From Desulfatitalea alkaliphila (GTDB taxonomy: Bacteria > Desulfobacterota > Desulfobacteria > Desulfobacterales > Desulfosarcinaceae): a stretch of 64,000 nucleotides of DNA. Within the stretch, counting starts at the first letter, position 1. Each line of letters begins with the position of its first letter. Shown piece after piece: positions 23,958 through 33,079 of the stretch. A program made the translations under genes and the position numbers. The DNA lies in NCBI RefSeq assembly GCF_022968795.1, contig NZ_JALJRB010000001.1, forward strand, positions 124,001 to 188,000, in the 5' to 3' direction. The notes under the pieces were generated by a model. The model was not told the origin of the DNA. It saw only the letters and a program-made list of their open reading frames with translations, and ran no database searches.

Positions 23958-26877
23958 AAAGCCGTTGCCAGAGGGCGCCGACGAAGCGCCGCGTTTGGGG
24001 AAAGCGATCATCGTCCACTTCGGCCGGCTGCCGGCCCAGATTGAAGCGGTGCACCATGGCGCGGTAGATCAGGTAGGCACGCCGCAGACCGAAGGCGGTT
24101 TCGGGATGCAAAACACCCGCTTCGCTCAGTGCCTGCAGCAAACGCACCTTGTCGGTCCAGCGGACGATCTGCGGATAGCGGTGGGCATGCTTGAGCACCA
24201 GATATTGCACGATGAACTCAATATCGACGATGCCCCCCGCCCCTTGCTTGAGGTCGAAGCGCGAGGGGCTCCGTCGCGCATGCTCCTGCCGAAGGCGGCG
24301 GCGCATGTCGGCCACCTCCTGCCGAAGCCGTTGCGGGTCGCGGCGGCGGGTTAAAATTTCGTGGCGAATGGCGTGAAACCGTTCCTGAAGCGCCGGATCG
24401 CCGCTGATGGCCCGGGCTCGAATCAGGGCCTGGTGCTCCCAAGTCCAGGCATCGCCGCGCTGGTAGTCGCCGAACCCGTCCACATGGCTGACCAGCATGC
24501 CCGAGGCGCCGCTGGGCCGCAGGCGCATGTCGGCATCGTAAAGCACCCCCGCGCCGGTGGGGGTGGTCAGCATGTGCAGCACCCGCTGCCCTAACCGGGC
24601 GAAAAACTGAGCGTTGTCCAAGCTGCGCGTGCCGCCCGCGGTGCTGCCTTGCTCGGCGGCATGCAGAAAAACCAGGTCCAGGTCGGATTGGTAACCCAGC
24701 TCCAACCCACCCAGTTTGCCGTAGGCGATGACCGCAAAACCACGTTCACATTTCCCGCCGGCCAGGCTGCATGCCGGACGGCCATATTTGGCCGCCAACT
24801 GTTGGAAGCAAAGATCGACCACCGCTTCGATCACCACCTCGGCGATATCGGACAAATGGTCGCTGACCTTCATCAGGGGCAGCACATGGGTGATATCCGA
24901 GGCGGCCACCCGCAGCACATTGACCTGCTTGAACACCCGCAGCACTTCCATCTGGTACTCCAGATCCTCCGGCGCGACAGCCGCCAGCCGCTGCGCCAAC
25001 TCGGTTTCCATTTCGTGCCGCAGGGGGGGGCGGTAAAGATTGCGCGGATCGAGCAGTTCGTCCAAGAGCACCGGGTGCCCGCTGAGGAATTTGGCGATCC
25101 AGGGGCTGGCGCCCACCAACTGCACCAGATGGGTCAGGGTGGCCGGGTTCTCCAGCAGCAAGGCGAAGTAAGACGAACGCCGCTGAATGCCGCGGATCAG
25201 ATCGAACACCCGACCGAGCACCAGATCCGGCTGCCGGGCCCCACCCACCGCCTGCAACACCATGGGCAGCAGCCGGTTGAGGCGCTCGCGCCCCGTTCGG
25301 TTCAATGTCAGCAAGGCGCGGTCTTCCTTGAGTCCGGCGATTTGGTGCATCACCGCAGAGGGGGACTGATACCCCAAATCGCTTAAAAGCCGCCGCGCCC
25401 GCTCTGTTGCGCCCGCGCCGTGCCAAATCTCTTCCAATTGTTTGAGGGTTTCTTTCTCCGGATCGCCGGCCACCTGCTGGTCCTTGTCCGACGCCAACAG
25501 CTCGTTGAAGTGGCTGTGGACCTGGCGCCGATGAATTTCCAACTGCGCGGCGAAGCTTTCCCAATCACCGAATCCCATGGCCGCCGCCAGACGCAATCGC
25601 GCCATGGGCTCCCGCGGCAAACTGTGGGTCTGTTGATCGGCCCAGGCCTGCAGGCGGTTCTCCGCCCGCCGCAGGAAGACGTAGGCCTGGTCCATGACCG
25701 AACCCACGAGGGCCGGAATGTAGTTTTTGCGAACCAGCACCGACAGTACCTGTCGGATGGGGCGCACTTGCAAATCCGCATCCACGCCGCCCCGGATCAA
25801 CTGAAACATCTGGCCGAAGAACTCGATCTCCCGGATGCCGCCGGGCCCCAGTTTGACATGCGCTGCCAAGCCCTTGCGGCGCACCTCCCCGGCGATGCGC
25901 GTCTTCATGTCGCGCAAACTGTCGAAGGCCCCGAAATCCAGATAGCGGCGGAAAATGAACGGCCGCAGGCGCGCCAAGAGCTGCTTGCCGTCCGTTTGCG
26001 ACCCGGCCACCACCCGCGCCTTGATCAGTGCATAGCGTTCCCACTCGCGCCCCTGCTCCTGGTAGTAGTCCTCCATCCGGTCGAAGCTCATCACCAGGGG
26101 GCCGGCATCCCCATAGGGCCGCAGCCGGACATCCACCCGGAACACGAACCCATCGGCCGTGGGCTTGCCGATCACCTGGATCAGATCCCGGCACACCCGG
26201 GTGAAAAACGCCTCGTTGTCAATGGCGCCCTTGTCGCCCCCCGCCGTCCGGCCATCCCGGGCATAGGCGAACAGCAGGTCCACATCCGATGAGAAATTCA
26301 GCTCCCCGGCCCCCAGCTTGCCCAAGCCGATCACCACCATCTGCTGCGCATCCCCGTGCCGGTCCAGCGGAACACCCCAGAGCGCGGCCTGCTGCCGATA
26401 AAGCACCGCCAGCGCCGTCGCGATGGTCACATCGGCAAGGGACGACAGATCGGTCAGGGTCTCCTCCAGGTCGGCCCAACCGCACAAATCGCGCAAGGCA
26501 ATGCGCACCATCTCCCGCTGCCGGAAAGCCCGCAACACCTCCATCAGGCCATCTTTGGGCACAGACGCCGCCGAATCGTCCGCCCACACCGGTACGGGCC
26601 TATCGAACCGCGCCTCCCACAGTCGCGCCAACCGTTGTTCAAAACCGTCCGGCCCGCAGGCTGCGAACAGGTCCCCCCTTTCGAGCAGATCCGCCAGCCG
26701 CCCGGGCCACCGCACCGCCTGCTGCTGCGCGAAATCACTCAAGGCCAAACCAGCGGCCAGCGCATCCCTCTGCGTCCCCGGATCGGGCAGTTGCAGACCT
26801 GCCTGCGCAAAGGCCTCGCCGACGGCCTGCCAACGCCACCGGGCTTCTTCTTGCAACGGGACCGGAAGTGACTGCAT
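23938..26877 (-). CDS. glnE: Bifunctional glutamine synthetase adenylyltransferase/deadenylylase
   Basis: 979 residues from the ATG behind AAAGGAG. Two homologous nucleotidyltransferase domains are visible. GLGKLGAGELNFSSDVDLLF (N-terminal, deadenylylation) and AYGKLGGLELGYQSDLDLVF (C-terminal, adenylylation) share the G-K-L-G...D-x-D pattern. A helical regulatory linker lies between them and a helical domain ends each half. It adds AMP to, or removes it from, Tyr398 of GlnA in response to P-II. It stands alone on the minus strand, tail-to-tail with plsC, with a probable sigma-70 promoter in the divergent region before glutamate synthase. Confidence 0.96.
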   Translation of the reverse strand: MQSLPVPLQEEARWRWQAVGEAFAQAGLQLPDPGTQRDALAAGLALSDFAQQQAVRWPGRLADLLERGDLFAACGPDGFEQRLARLWEARFDRPVPVWADDSAASVPKDGLMEVLRAFRQREMVRIALRDLCGWADLEETLTDLSSLADVTIATALAVLYRQQAALWGVPLDRHGDAQQMVVIGLGKLGAGELNFSSDVDLLFAYARDGRTAGGDKGAIDNEAFFTRVCRDLIQVIGKPTADGFVFRVDVRLRPYGDAGPLVMSFDRMEDYYQEQGREWERYALIKARVVAGSQTDGKQLLARLRPFIFRRYLDFGAFDSLRDMKTRIAGEVRRKGLAAHVKLGPGGIREIEFFGQMFQLIRGGVDADLQVRPIRQVLSVLVRKNYIPALVGSVMDQAYVFLRRAENRLQAWADQQTHSLPREPMARLRLAAAMGFGDWESFAAQLEIHRRQVHSHFNELLASDKDQQVAGDPEKETLKQLEEIWHGAGATERARRLLSDLGYQSPSAVMHQIAGLKEDRALLTLNRTGRERLNRLLPMVLQAVGGARQPDLVLGRVFDLIRGIQRRSSYFALLLENPATLTHLVQLVGASPWIAKFLSGHPVLLDELLDPRNLYRPPLRHEMETELAQRLAAVAPEDLEYQMEVLRVFKQVNVLRVAASDITHVLPLMKVSDHLSDIAEVVIEAVVDLCFQQLAAKYGRPACSLAGGKCERGFAVIAYGKLGGLELGYQSDLDLVFLHAAEQGSTAGGTRSLDNAQFFARLGQRVLHMLTTPTGAGVLYDADMRLRPSGASGMLVSHVDGFGDYQRGDAWTWEHQALIRARAISGDPALQERFHAIRHEILTRRRDPQRLRQEVADMRRRLRQEHARRSPSRFDLKQGAGGIVDIEFIVQYLVLKHAHRYPQIVRWTDKVRLLQALSEAGVLHPETAFGLRRAYLIYRAMVHRFNLGRQPAEVDDDRFPQTRRFVGALWQRLFKQDPH

Positions 26878-27103
26878 GGACGCTCCTTTAAAAAAGTGGG
26901 TCGAAGGTCGGGCAACAACCTGTTGGAAGATTAGATACCAGAAAAACGGGGATGGAGCCAATAAATGGGCGTCGCCGGCGACACCGTAGCCATGTTCGGC
27001 TATTAATCAGGTCGAGTCACCGAGCACCGTTTCCCTGCGCTTGCGGTCAAAAACAATCGACAAGCCCATTGCGCGGTGATATGGGGCAAAAGCGTGGGAC
27101 GCT

Positions 27104-27118
27104 TGGAAAATGGTTTGC
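27104..27118 (+). promoter_or_regulatory. Candidate sigma-54 promoter for glutamate synthase genes
   Basis: TGGAAA-ATGGT-TTGC keeps the invariant GG-N10-GC and eight of ten consensus bases. It lies 270 bases before the amidotransferase start, so a long leader would be needed. Weaker than the two sites in the nitrogen cluster. Confidence 0.35.
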
Positions 27119-27158
27119 CGGCAAGCACATCGGCAGGGTGGACTGCACAACCATCGCC

Positions 27159-27187
27159 ATTTTACAAAAATGTTATTTTGGCGTCAA
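27159..27187 (-). promoter_or_regulatory. Probable sigma-70 promoter for glnE
   Basis: On the minus strand TTGACG and TAAAAT are spaced exactly 17 bases; each matches five of six consensus bases. The leader to glnE would be about 275 bases. The promoter overlaps the left arm of the A/T-rich inverted repeat, which could be an operator. Confidence 0.45.
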
Positions 27188-27388
27188 ACATTTTACATTT
27201 TTGTATTCTTTCGACCCCGTCATCCCTCCCCTCCGCAGCCGACCGCCCCGGCAGATGCGCCGACCCGGGCTTTAAGTCGAGGTATGGCATGATTTTTGTT
27301 TCTATTTTGAATTCCGACCGGCTTCGCGCGACAATGGGCAGGCGTTTGCCAGCGAGCCGGCGGTCCGAATACAAGGAGAAAATCGACC

Positions 27389-28519
27389 ATGTGCCGTTTG
27401 TTTGCCATTACCAGTGAAACCCCCCTCTCGCCCATGGTGGCCATGGAGGCCATGGACGTGATGCGCGAGGGTCACGATGGATCGGGCGTGGGGCTTTTCC
27501 TGCGCGATCTGTCGGGTCCCTTCGAGGAGATGAAAGATGCGCCGATTCTGTCGGGCATCTTCAGCGAGGCCGGCATCAAACGCCTGGATCGCCACATGAT
27601 GGATCTGGGCTTCATGACCAAATACCGGATCTCCATCAAGGTGCCCAAGGTGCCGCCCGAGGGAACCCCGCGCCGGGACCTCTATCTGATTCGGGCCTAT
27701 GAATATCCCGAGGAGTGGGACATTCTGAGTCAGGCCGACAAGGAGGACCGGCTGGTGCAGATTCGGCTGGAGCTGCGGCGCATGGGCGAGGCCGAGGAGG
27801 ACATGATCGTTTTCTCTTTCTGGCCCGATGTGATCATGATCAAGGAGATCGGCGATCCGATGACCATCGCCCGTTACCTGGGCTTCGACCGCAAGGAACT
27901 GCACGCACGGATCATCATGGCCCAGGGCCGGCAGAACACCAATTACGCCATCAATCTGTACGCTTGCCACCCGTTTTTCCTGCAAGGATTCGCCTCCATG
28001 ACCAACGGCGAGAACACCGCCTTCGTACCCATCCGCGAATACCTGAGTTCCCGCGGAGTACAGGGCTACGGCGGCTACCAGTCCGATTCGGAGGTGTTCA
28101 CCCACATTCTGCACTACACGGTGCGCCGGTTGGGCCTCACCGTGGAAACTTACAAACATGTCATCACCCCGTTGCAGGACCGCACCATCGAGGGTCATCC
28201 CGACGGCGCGTTTCTTAAACAACTCAAACACAGCTGCCGTCGCCTGACCATCGACGGCCCCAATTGCGTCATCGGCTGCCTGCCGGACCACACCTTATTC
28301 ATGGTGCAGGACCGCAAAAAACTGCGGCCCGGCGTGGTGGGCGGCAAACCCGGCCGCTGGGCCTTTTCCTCGGAAATTTGCGGTCTGGACGCCGCCATTC
28401 CGGACCGGGACAAAAGCCGGGATTTTCAACCCATGCATCTGGACACGACCATCGTCGCGCCCGATCGCCAGGAGATCGATATATGCTCCCAGACCGCCCC
28501 ATTACACCAACCACGCTGA
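27389..28519 (+). CDS. gltB1: Glutamate synthase, glutamine amidotransferase (class II) subunit
   Basis: 376 residues. It begins MCRLFAITSETPLS, so removal of Met exposes the catalytic Cys of an Ntn-type class II amidotransferase. EGHDGSGVGLFLRD and the later region with NCVIGCLPDHTLFMVQDRKK fit the stand-alone amidotransferase domain of the split glutamate synthases of archaea and anaerobic bacteria. It releases ammonia from glutamine for the FMN subunit. The next gene starts 37 bases before its stop, indicating translational coupling. Confidence 0.85.
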   Translation: MCRLFAITSETPLSPMVAMEAMDVMREGHDGSGVGLFLRDLSGPFEEMKDAPILSGIFSEAGIKRLDRHMMDLGFMTKYRISIKVPKVPPEGTPRRDLYLIRAYEYPEEWDILSQADKEDRLVQIRLELRRMGEAEEDMIVFSFWPDVIMIKEIGDPMTIARYLGFDRKELHARIIMAQGRQNTNYAINLYACHPFFLQGFASMTNGENTAFVPIREYLSSRGVQGYGGYQSDSEVFTHILHYTVRRLGLTVETYKHVITPLQDRTIEGHPDGAFLKQLKHSCRRLTIDGPNCVIGCLPDHTLFMVQDRKKLRPGVVGGKPGRWAFSSEICGLDAAIPDRDKSRDFQPMHLDTTIVAPDRQEIDICSQTAPLHQPR

Positions 28520-30117
28520 GCGTCAAAGACCTGCCCTGGCAGATCCATTGGGACAAGGACAAATGCACGTTGTGCGGCCGCTGCACGGCGGTGTGTCCGG
28601 TGCACGCCATCGAGCCGGCGGTGTTTCGCAAGCGCATGTTCAACGCCTCCCTGACACCGGGCCAGGCCCCGACCAATGTCCATCAGGTCTACCACGGCAT
28701 ACGCCAGCGCACCGACCCGGCCTATGCCTGCGTGGGCTGCGCCAGCTGCACCCTGGTTTGCCCCAACGACGCCATCATGCCCATGCGCAGCGACGAATCC
28801 GACAAATTGCGCTACCACATCAATCGCGGCGGCCAGCCCCGCAGCCGGGGTGGGCGGCGCAACGCGCCCGGCGGGATTCTGGACCAGATCAAGTTCATCC
28901 GCATCTCCATGCTCACCGACCCGGCCCTGGATGCCGGCCGCCACGAGTTCGAGCTACGCACCCTGCTGGGCCGGGTGCTGCCCCCCGAGGAGAACATGCG
29001 CCGCTTCAGGGAAAAGGGCTGGATCCCGCCGGTGCGCGAAATCTACCCGCTGATCATCGGCGGCATGTCCTTCGGCGCCCTCTCGCCCAACATGTGGGAA
29101 GGCCTTCAACTGGGCGTAACCTATTTGAACGAAGAGTTGGGATTGCCTGTGCGCATTTGCACCGGCGAGGGCGGCTGCCCGCCACGGCTGCTGCGCAGCC
29201 GCTTTCTGCAGTACGTGATTCTGCAAATCGCCAGCGGCTATTTCGGCTGGGACGAGATCATCCACGCCCTGCCCGAGATGGAGGTGGATCCCTGCGCGAT
29301 CGAGATCAAATACGGCCAGGGGGCCAAGCCAGGCGACGGCGGGCTGCTCATGTGGTACAAAGTCAACAAACTGATCGCCGCCATCCGGGGCGTGCCCGAG
29401 GGGGTGAGCCTGCCCAGCCCGCCCACCCACCAGACCAAGTACTCCATCGAGGAGGCGGTGGCCAAGATGATTCAGTCCATGTCCATGGCCTGGGGCTTCC
29501 GCGTGCCGGTCTACCCTAAAATTTCCGGCACCTCCACCGCCCTGGCGGTGCTCAACAACCTGACCCGCAACCCCTACGCGGCCGGCTTGGCCATCGACGG
29601 CGAGGACGGCGGCACCGGGGCGGCCTACAACGTCTCCATGAACCACATGGGCCACCCCATCGCCAGCAACCTGCGGGACGCCTACCTGACCCTGGTGAAG
29701 GTGGGCAAGCAGAACGAAATCCCCCTGTTCGCCGGCGGCGGTGTGGGCAAGAACGGCAACCTGGCGGCCAACGCCGCGGCCCTGATCATGCTGGGCGCCA
29801 GCGGGGTGCAGATCGGCAAATACGTAATGCAGGCCGCCGCCGGCTGCCTGGGCTCGGAGAACGACCGTTGCAACATCTGCAACATCGGCCTGTGCCCCAA
29901 GGGTATCACCTCCCAGGACCCGCGGCTCTATCGGCGCCTGGACGTGGACATGGTGGCCCAGCGCGTGGTGGACCTGTTCCTGAGCTTCGACGTGGAACTC
30001 AAAAAAATAGTAGCCCCCCTCGGCCGCTCCACCGCCCTGCCGATTGGCATGTCGGATGCGTTGGGAATCGGGGATGCGGCGGCGGCGGAGCGTTTGAATA
30101 TCAAGTATGTGGTATAA
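28483..30117 (+). CDS. gltB2: Glutamate synthase FMN/iron-sulfur subunit with N-terminal ferredoxin domain
   Basis: 544 residues, starting after AGGAGATCGATAT. Residues about 25-105 form a 2[4Fe-4S] ferredoxin (CTLCGRCTAVCP and CVGCASCTLVCP). The rest is the FMN-binding barrel of glutamate synthase (PLIIGGMSFGALSP, ICTGEGGCPPRLL, EIKYGQGAKPGDGG, AGLAIDGEDGGTGAA, PLFAGGGVGKNGNLA) with the 3Fe-4S cluster motif CNICNIGLCPKGI. It combines 2-oxoglutarate with ammonia from the amidotransferase to form glutamate. It overlaps the previous gene and is followed, after a repeat element, by the GXGXG-GltD fusion. The archaeal-type architecture is clear. Confidence 0.92.
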   Translation: MLPDRPITPTTLSVKDLPWQIHWDKDKCTLCGRCTAVCPVHAIEPAVFRKRMFNASLTPGQAPTNVHQVYHGIRQRTDPAYACVGCASCTLVCPNDAIMPMRSDESDKLRYHINRGGQPRSRGGRRNAPGGILDQIKFIRISMLTDPALDAGRHEFELRTLLGRVLPPEENMRRFREKGWIPPVREIYPLIIGGMSFGALSPNMWEGLQLGVTYLNEELGLPVRICTGEGGCPPRLLRSRFLQYVILQIASGYFGWDEIIHALPEMEVDPCAIEIKYGQGAKPGDGGLLMWYKVNKLIAAIRGVPEGVSLPSPPTHQTKYSIEEAVAKMIQSMSMAWGFRVPVYPKISGTSTALAVLNNLTRNPYAAGLAIDGEDGGTGAAYNVSMNHMGHPIASNLRDAYLTLVKVGKQNEIPLFAGGGVGKNGNLAANAAALIMLGASGVQIGKYVMQAAAGCLGSENDRCNICNIGLCPKGITSQDPRLYRRLDVDMVAQRVVDLFLSFDVELKKIVAPLGRSTALPIGMSDALGIGDAAAAERLNIKYVV

Positions 30118-30122
30118 GAGAT

Positions 30123-30440
30123 AGTTTTAAGTGTTAAGTTTTAAGTTAAGGTGTTCCACCATTATATATAAATAAATTTCAAATACTTAACATGAGAGAA
30201 AATGTGGCTGCGGTGCGAAGATAGACTTTAGACACAGGTTGAAACAATCAAGAGCGCGGGGCATGCCATCAACGCACCAAACATACAATCGGTAGCATTC
30301 CTCAACCTAAAACTTTCTTCTTATACTATCTCCGAAAGTGGTTCGATCAATGTTGATTTCGCAGCAAAACCAACAACGCACCAAACATATAATCGACAGA
30401 ATTCCTCAACTTAAAACTTAACACTTAAAACTTAAAACTT
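30123..30440 (+). repeat. 7-bp-unit inverted-repeat element, copy B
   Basis: 318 bases filling the gap between the FMN subunit and the GltD fusion. The left end AGTTTTAAGTGTTAAG, a TTTTAAG unit and TTAAGGTGTTCCACC is matched by inverted units at the right end (AACTTAAAACTTAACAC and so on). Inside, a module of about 45 bases (CACCAAACAT..CAATCG..ATTCCTCAAC) occurs twice in the same orientation at about 30269-30315 and 30371-30419. It shares its left end and internal blocks with copy D. No open frame is inside. Confidence 0.75.
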
Positions 30441-30447
30441 TCTCATT

Positions 30448-32808
30448 ATGAATAATAACAAATACATAATCTCAGGCAAAGACAAAGGCATCCGCATCGA
30501 ATCCCGCGTCCTCGAAGAACAGATCCAGGCGGCGGTGGCGGCGGGTCATACGCGGTTGGTCGTGGAGGCCTACGGTCAGCATGGGATCGGTGGGCGGCTC
30601 TGGAGCGTGGGCGACCAGCCGGTGCACATGCAGATCACGGGGCCGGCGGGTCAGCGCATCGGGGCCATGGGATTTTCCAACACCCACATCGAGGTGCTGG
30701 GGCCCTGTTCGGACGACGTGGGCTGGCTCAATGCCGGGGCCGTCATCGTGGTGCACGGCCATGCCGGCAACGGCGCGGCCAACGCCATGGCCCAGGGCAA
30801 GGTGTACGTGGCCGGCAACATCGGCGCCCGGGGCATGACCATGACCAAGCAGAACCCGCGATTCGCCCCGCCGGAGCTGTGGGTGCTCGGGTCGGCCGGG
30901 GACTATTTCGGCGAGTTCATGGCCGGCGGCATCGCGGTAATCTGCGGACACAAGCCCCAAAACCGGGCCAATGTGCTGGGTTACCGGCCTCTGGTGGGCA
31001 TGGTGGGCGGCAAGGTGTTCTTCCGGGGACCGCACCGCGGTTTCAGCCAGACCGACGCCATCCTGGTGCCCATCGACGATGCCCAGTGGGAGTGGCTGCT
31101 CGACGGTATCAAGCAATATGTGCGGGCCATCGGCCAGGAGACCCATCTGCTGCCCTTGCTCACCCAGCGGGAGGAGTGGCAGTGCCTGCGGGCGCGCACG
31201 CCCCAGGAGCGGATTTCGCGACCCAAGCGTGCCATGGCCGATTTCCGGCACGAGGTGTGGGAACAGGTATTGGGTAAAGGCGGACTGGTTGGCGATCTGA
31301 CCGATCTGGACCGCGGCGTGATTCCCCTGATCACGCGGGGCGATCTGCGCCGCTACGTGCCGGTGTGGGAGAACGAACAGTACGCGGCCCCCTGCGAGGC
31401 CGGCTGCCCCACGGGCATTCCGGTCCAGGCCCGCTGGCGCATGGTGCGCGAGGGCCGGGTGGACGAGGCAGTGGACATGGCCCTGGCCTACACCCCCTTT
31501 CCGGCCACGGTGTGCGGCTATTTGTGCCCCAACCTGTGCATGCAGTCGTGCACCAAACAGTCCGCCTTCATGGCCCCGGTGGATGTAACCCAACTGGGCA
31601 AGGCCAGCGTGGCGGCCAAACGACCCGAACTGCCGCCCTTGTCGGGCCGGAAAATCGCCGTGATCGGCGGCGGCCCGGCGGGCATCTCCACGGCGTGGCA
31701 GCTGCGATTGCAAGGCCACGAGGCCATCGTGCACGACACTGCGCCGAAACTGGGCGGTAAGATCGCCGCGGCCATTCCCGCAAGCCGTATTCCCGCGGAG
31801 GTGTTCGACGCTGAGATCGAGCGGGTGCGCGGCGTGATCCCCCACGTGCACCTGCAGCAGCGGCTGACCCGCGCCGACGTGGACCAACTCATTGCCGACC
31901 ACGATTTCGTGGTGGTGGCCGCCGGCGCCCAGAAGCCGCGCACACTGCCCATACCGGGCAAGGAACTGCTGGTGACGGCCCTGGATTTCCTGGCCGCCGC
32001 CAAGGCGGGCACGGCCACGGTGGGCGAACGGGTGGTGATCATCGGCGCCGGCAATGTGGGCTGCGACGTGGCCGCCGAGGCGGCCCGCCTGGGGGCCCGG
32101 CAGATCACCCTGCTGGACTTACAAAAGCCGGCCAGTTTCGGCAAGGAGCGCGAGGAGGCCGAAAAAGCGGGCGCGCGCTTTCGCTGGCCGGTCCTCACCA
32201 AAGCAATCACGGCACAAGGGGTGGAATTGGACGACGGTGAAACCATTCCGGCCGATTCGGTGTTCGTCTCCATCGGCGATGTGCCGGACCTGGACTTTCT
32301 GCCGACGGACGTGGCTCTGGAGCGTGGCTATATCAAGGTGGATCAGCGGTTCCAGACCTCCAACCCCAAAGTGTTCGCCATCGGCGACGCGGTGCGCCCG
32401 GGCTTGCTCACCGATGCCATCGGCGCGGGCCGCACGGCGGCCCGCACCATCGATGCCATTTTGGGGGGCAAGCGCCCCCCGGCGGACAAGCGCGCCCTGA
32501 TTGACATCGACCGGGTACATCTGGAATATTTCGACCCCCGCATGGTGCACTACGAGGACATGCAGCAGTGCGGCACCGAGTGCGCCTCCTGCGGCCAGTG
32601 CCGCGACTGCGGCATCTGCGTGGCGGCCTGCCCCGAGTCGGCCATCCAGCGAACCGAAAGTGCCGAAGGGCGGTTCGAGTATGTGGTCGATCCCCAACGC
32701 TGCATCGGCTGCGGGTTTTGCGCAGGGGTGTGTCCTTGCGGAATTTGGAATTTGGTTGAGAATGGGCCTTTGGATCGAGAAGGCGCTGATCGAAATTGGG
32801 GTGGCTGA
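30448..32808 (+). CDS. Glutamate synthase GXGXG domain fused to GltD-like NAD(P)H oxidoreductase and ferredoxin
   Basis: 786 residues. Residues 30-245 are the beta-helical GXGXG domain (AYGQHGIGGRLW, GHAGNGAANAMAQGKVYVAG), normally the C-terminus of the large glutamate synthase subunit. Residues 300-700 are GltD-like: Cys clusters CEAGC and CGYLCPNLCMQSC, FAD motif AVIGGGPAGIS (from 404), NAD(P) motif VIIGAGNVGCD (from 530) and VFAIGDAVRPG. The C-terminus carries a ferredoxin (CGQCRDCGICVAACP, CIGCGFCAGVCP). It supplies electrons and the third structural domain for glutamate synthesis. No Shine-Dalgarno sequence is visible because the repeat ends seven bases before the ATG. Confidence 0.88.
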   Translation: MNNNKYIISGKDKGIRIESRVLEEQIQAAVAAGHTRLVVEAYGQHGIGGRLWSVGDQPVHMQITGPAGQRIGAMGFSNTHIEVLGPCSDDVGWLNAGAVIVVHGHAGNGAANAMAQGKVYVAGNIGARGMTMTKQNPRFAPPELWVLGSAGDYFGEFMAGGIAVICGHKPQNRANVLGYRPLVGMVGGKVFFRGPHRGFSQTDAILVPIDDAQWEWLLDGIKQYVRAIGQETHLLPLLTQREEWQCLRARTPQERISRPKRAMADFRHEVWEQVLGKGGLVGDLTDLDRGVIPLITRGDLRRYVPVWENEQYAAPCEAGCPTGIPVQARWRMVREGRVDEAVDMALAYTPFPATVCGYLCPNLCMQSCTKQSAFMAPVDVTQLGKASVAAKRPELPPLSGRKIAVIGGGPAGISTAWQLRLQGHEAIVHDTAPKLGGKIAAAIPASRIPAEVFDAEIERVRGVIPHVHLQQRLTRADVDQLIADHDFVVVAAGAQKPRTLPIPGKELLVTALDFLAAAKAGTATVGERVVIIGAGNVGCDVAAEAARLGARQITLLDLQKPASFGKEREEAEKAGARFRWPVLTKAITAQGVELDDGETIPADSVFVSIGDVPDLDFLPTDVALERGYIKVDQRFQTSNPKVFAIGDAVRPGLLTDAIGAGRTAARTIDAILGGKRPPADKRALIDIDRVHLEYFDPRMVHYEDMQQCGTECASCGQCRDCGICVAACPESAIQRTESAEGRFEYVVDPQRCIGCGFCAGVCPCGIWNLVENGPLDREGADRNWGG

Positions 32809-32830
32809 TCGGGGATGCGGTGTAAAAGAT

Positions 32831-33026
32831 AGTTTTAAGTTTTAAGTGTTAAGTTTTAAGTTAATGAATTCTTTCGTTTATATGTCGGGGGCGCTGTTGG
32901 GATTTTAGCGAAATCGCCATTGATCGAATTACCTTCGAAGATAGTTTACTGAGAAAGTGTTAAGTTGTTGAACAATAACAAATAAAATGATGGAACACCT
33001 TAACTTAACACTTAAAACTTAAAACT
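32831..33026 (-). repeat. 7-bp-unit inverted-repeat element, copy C
   Basis: 196 bases between the GltD fusion and carA. Relative to copies B and D it is inverted. The TTAAGGTGTTCCATCATT end block lies at its right side (reverse complement near 32986-33004), and the GAATTCT..CG block lies at its left. Both ends carry AGTTTTAAG/TGTTAAG units facing inward. The adjacent bases to 33062 still match internal sequence of B and D (TTTCAGATACTT, GCAGCCAC). Confidence 0.7.
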
Positions 33027-33079
33027 ATTATTTAATTATTTCAGATACTTGAAGTGCAGCCACAATCTTTGGAATCGCT

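Larger units (their letters stand above)
26878..27388. other. Divergent glnE / glutamate synthase control region
   Basis: 511 bases without a convincing gene. It contains a sigma-70 promoter toward glnE, a near-consensus sigma-54 site toward the glutamate synthase genes, and an A/T-rich inverted repeat (ACAAAAATGT at 27164-27173 and ACATTTTTGT at 27195-27204). Confidence 0.5.
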
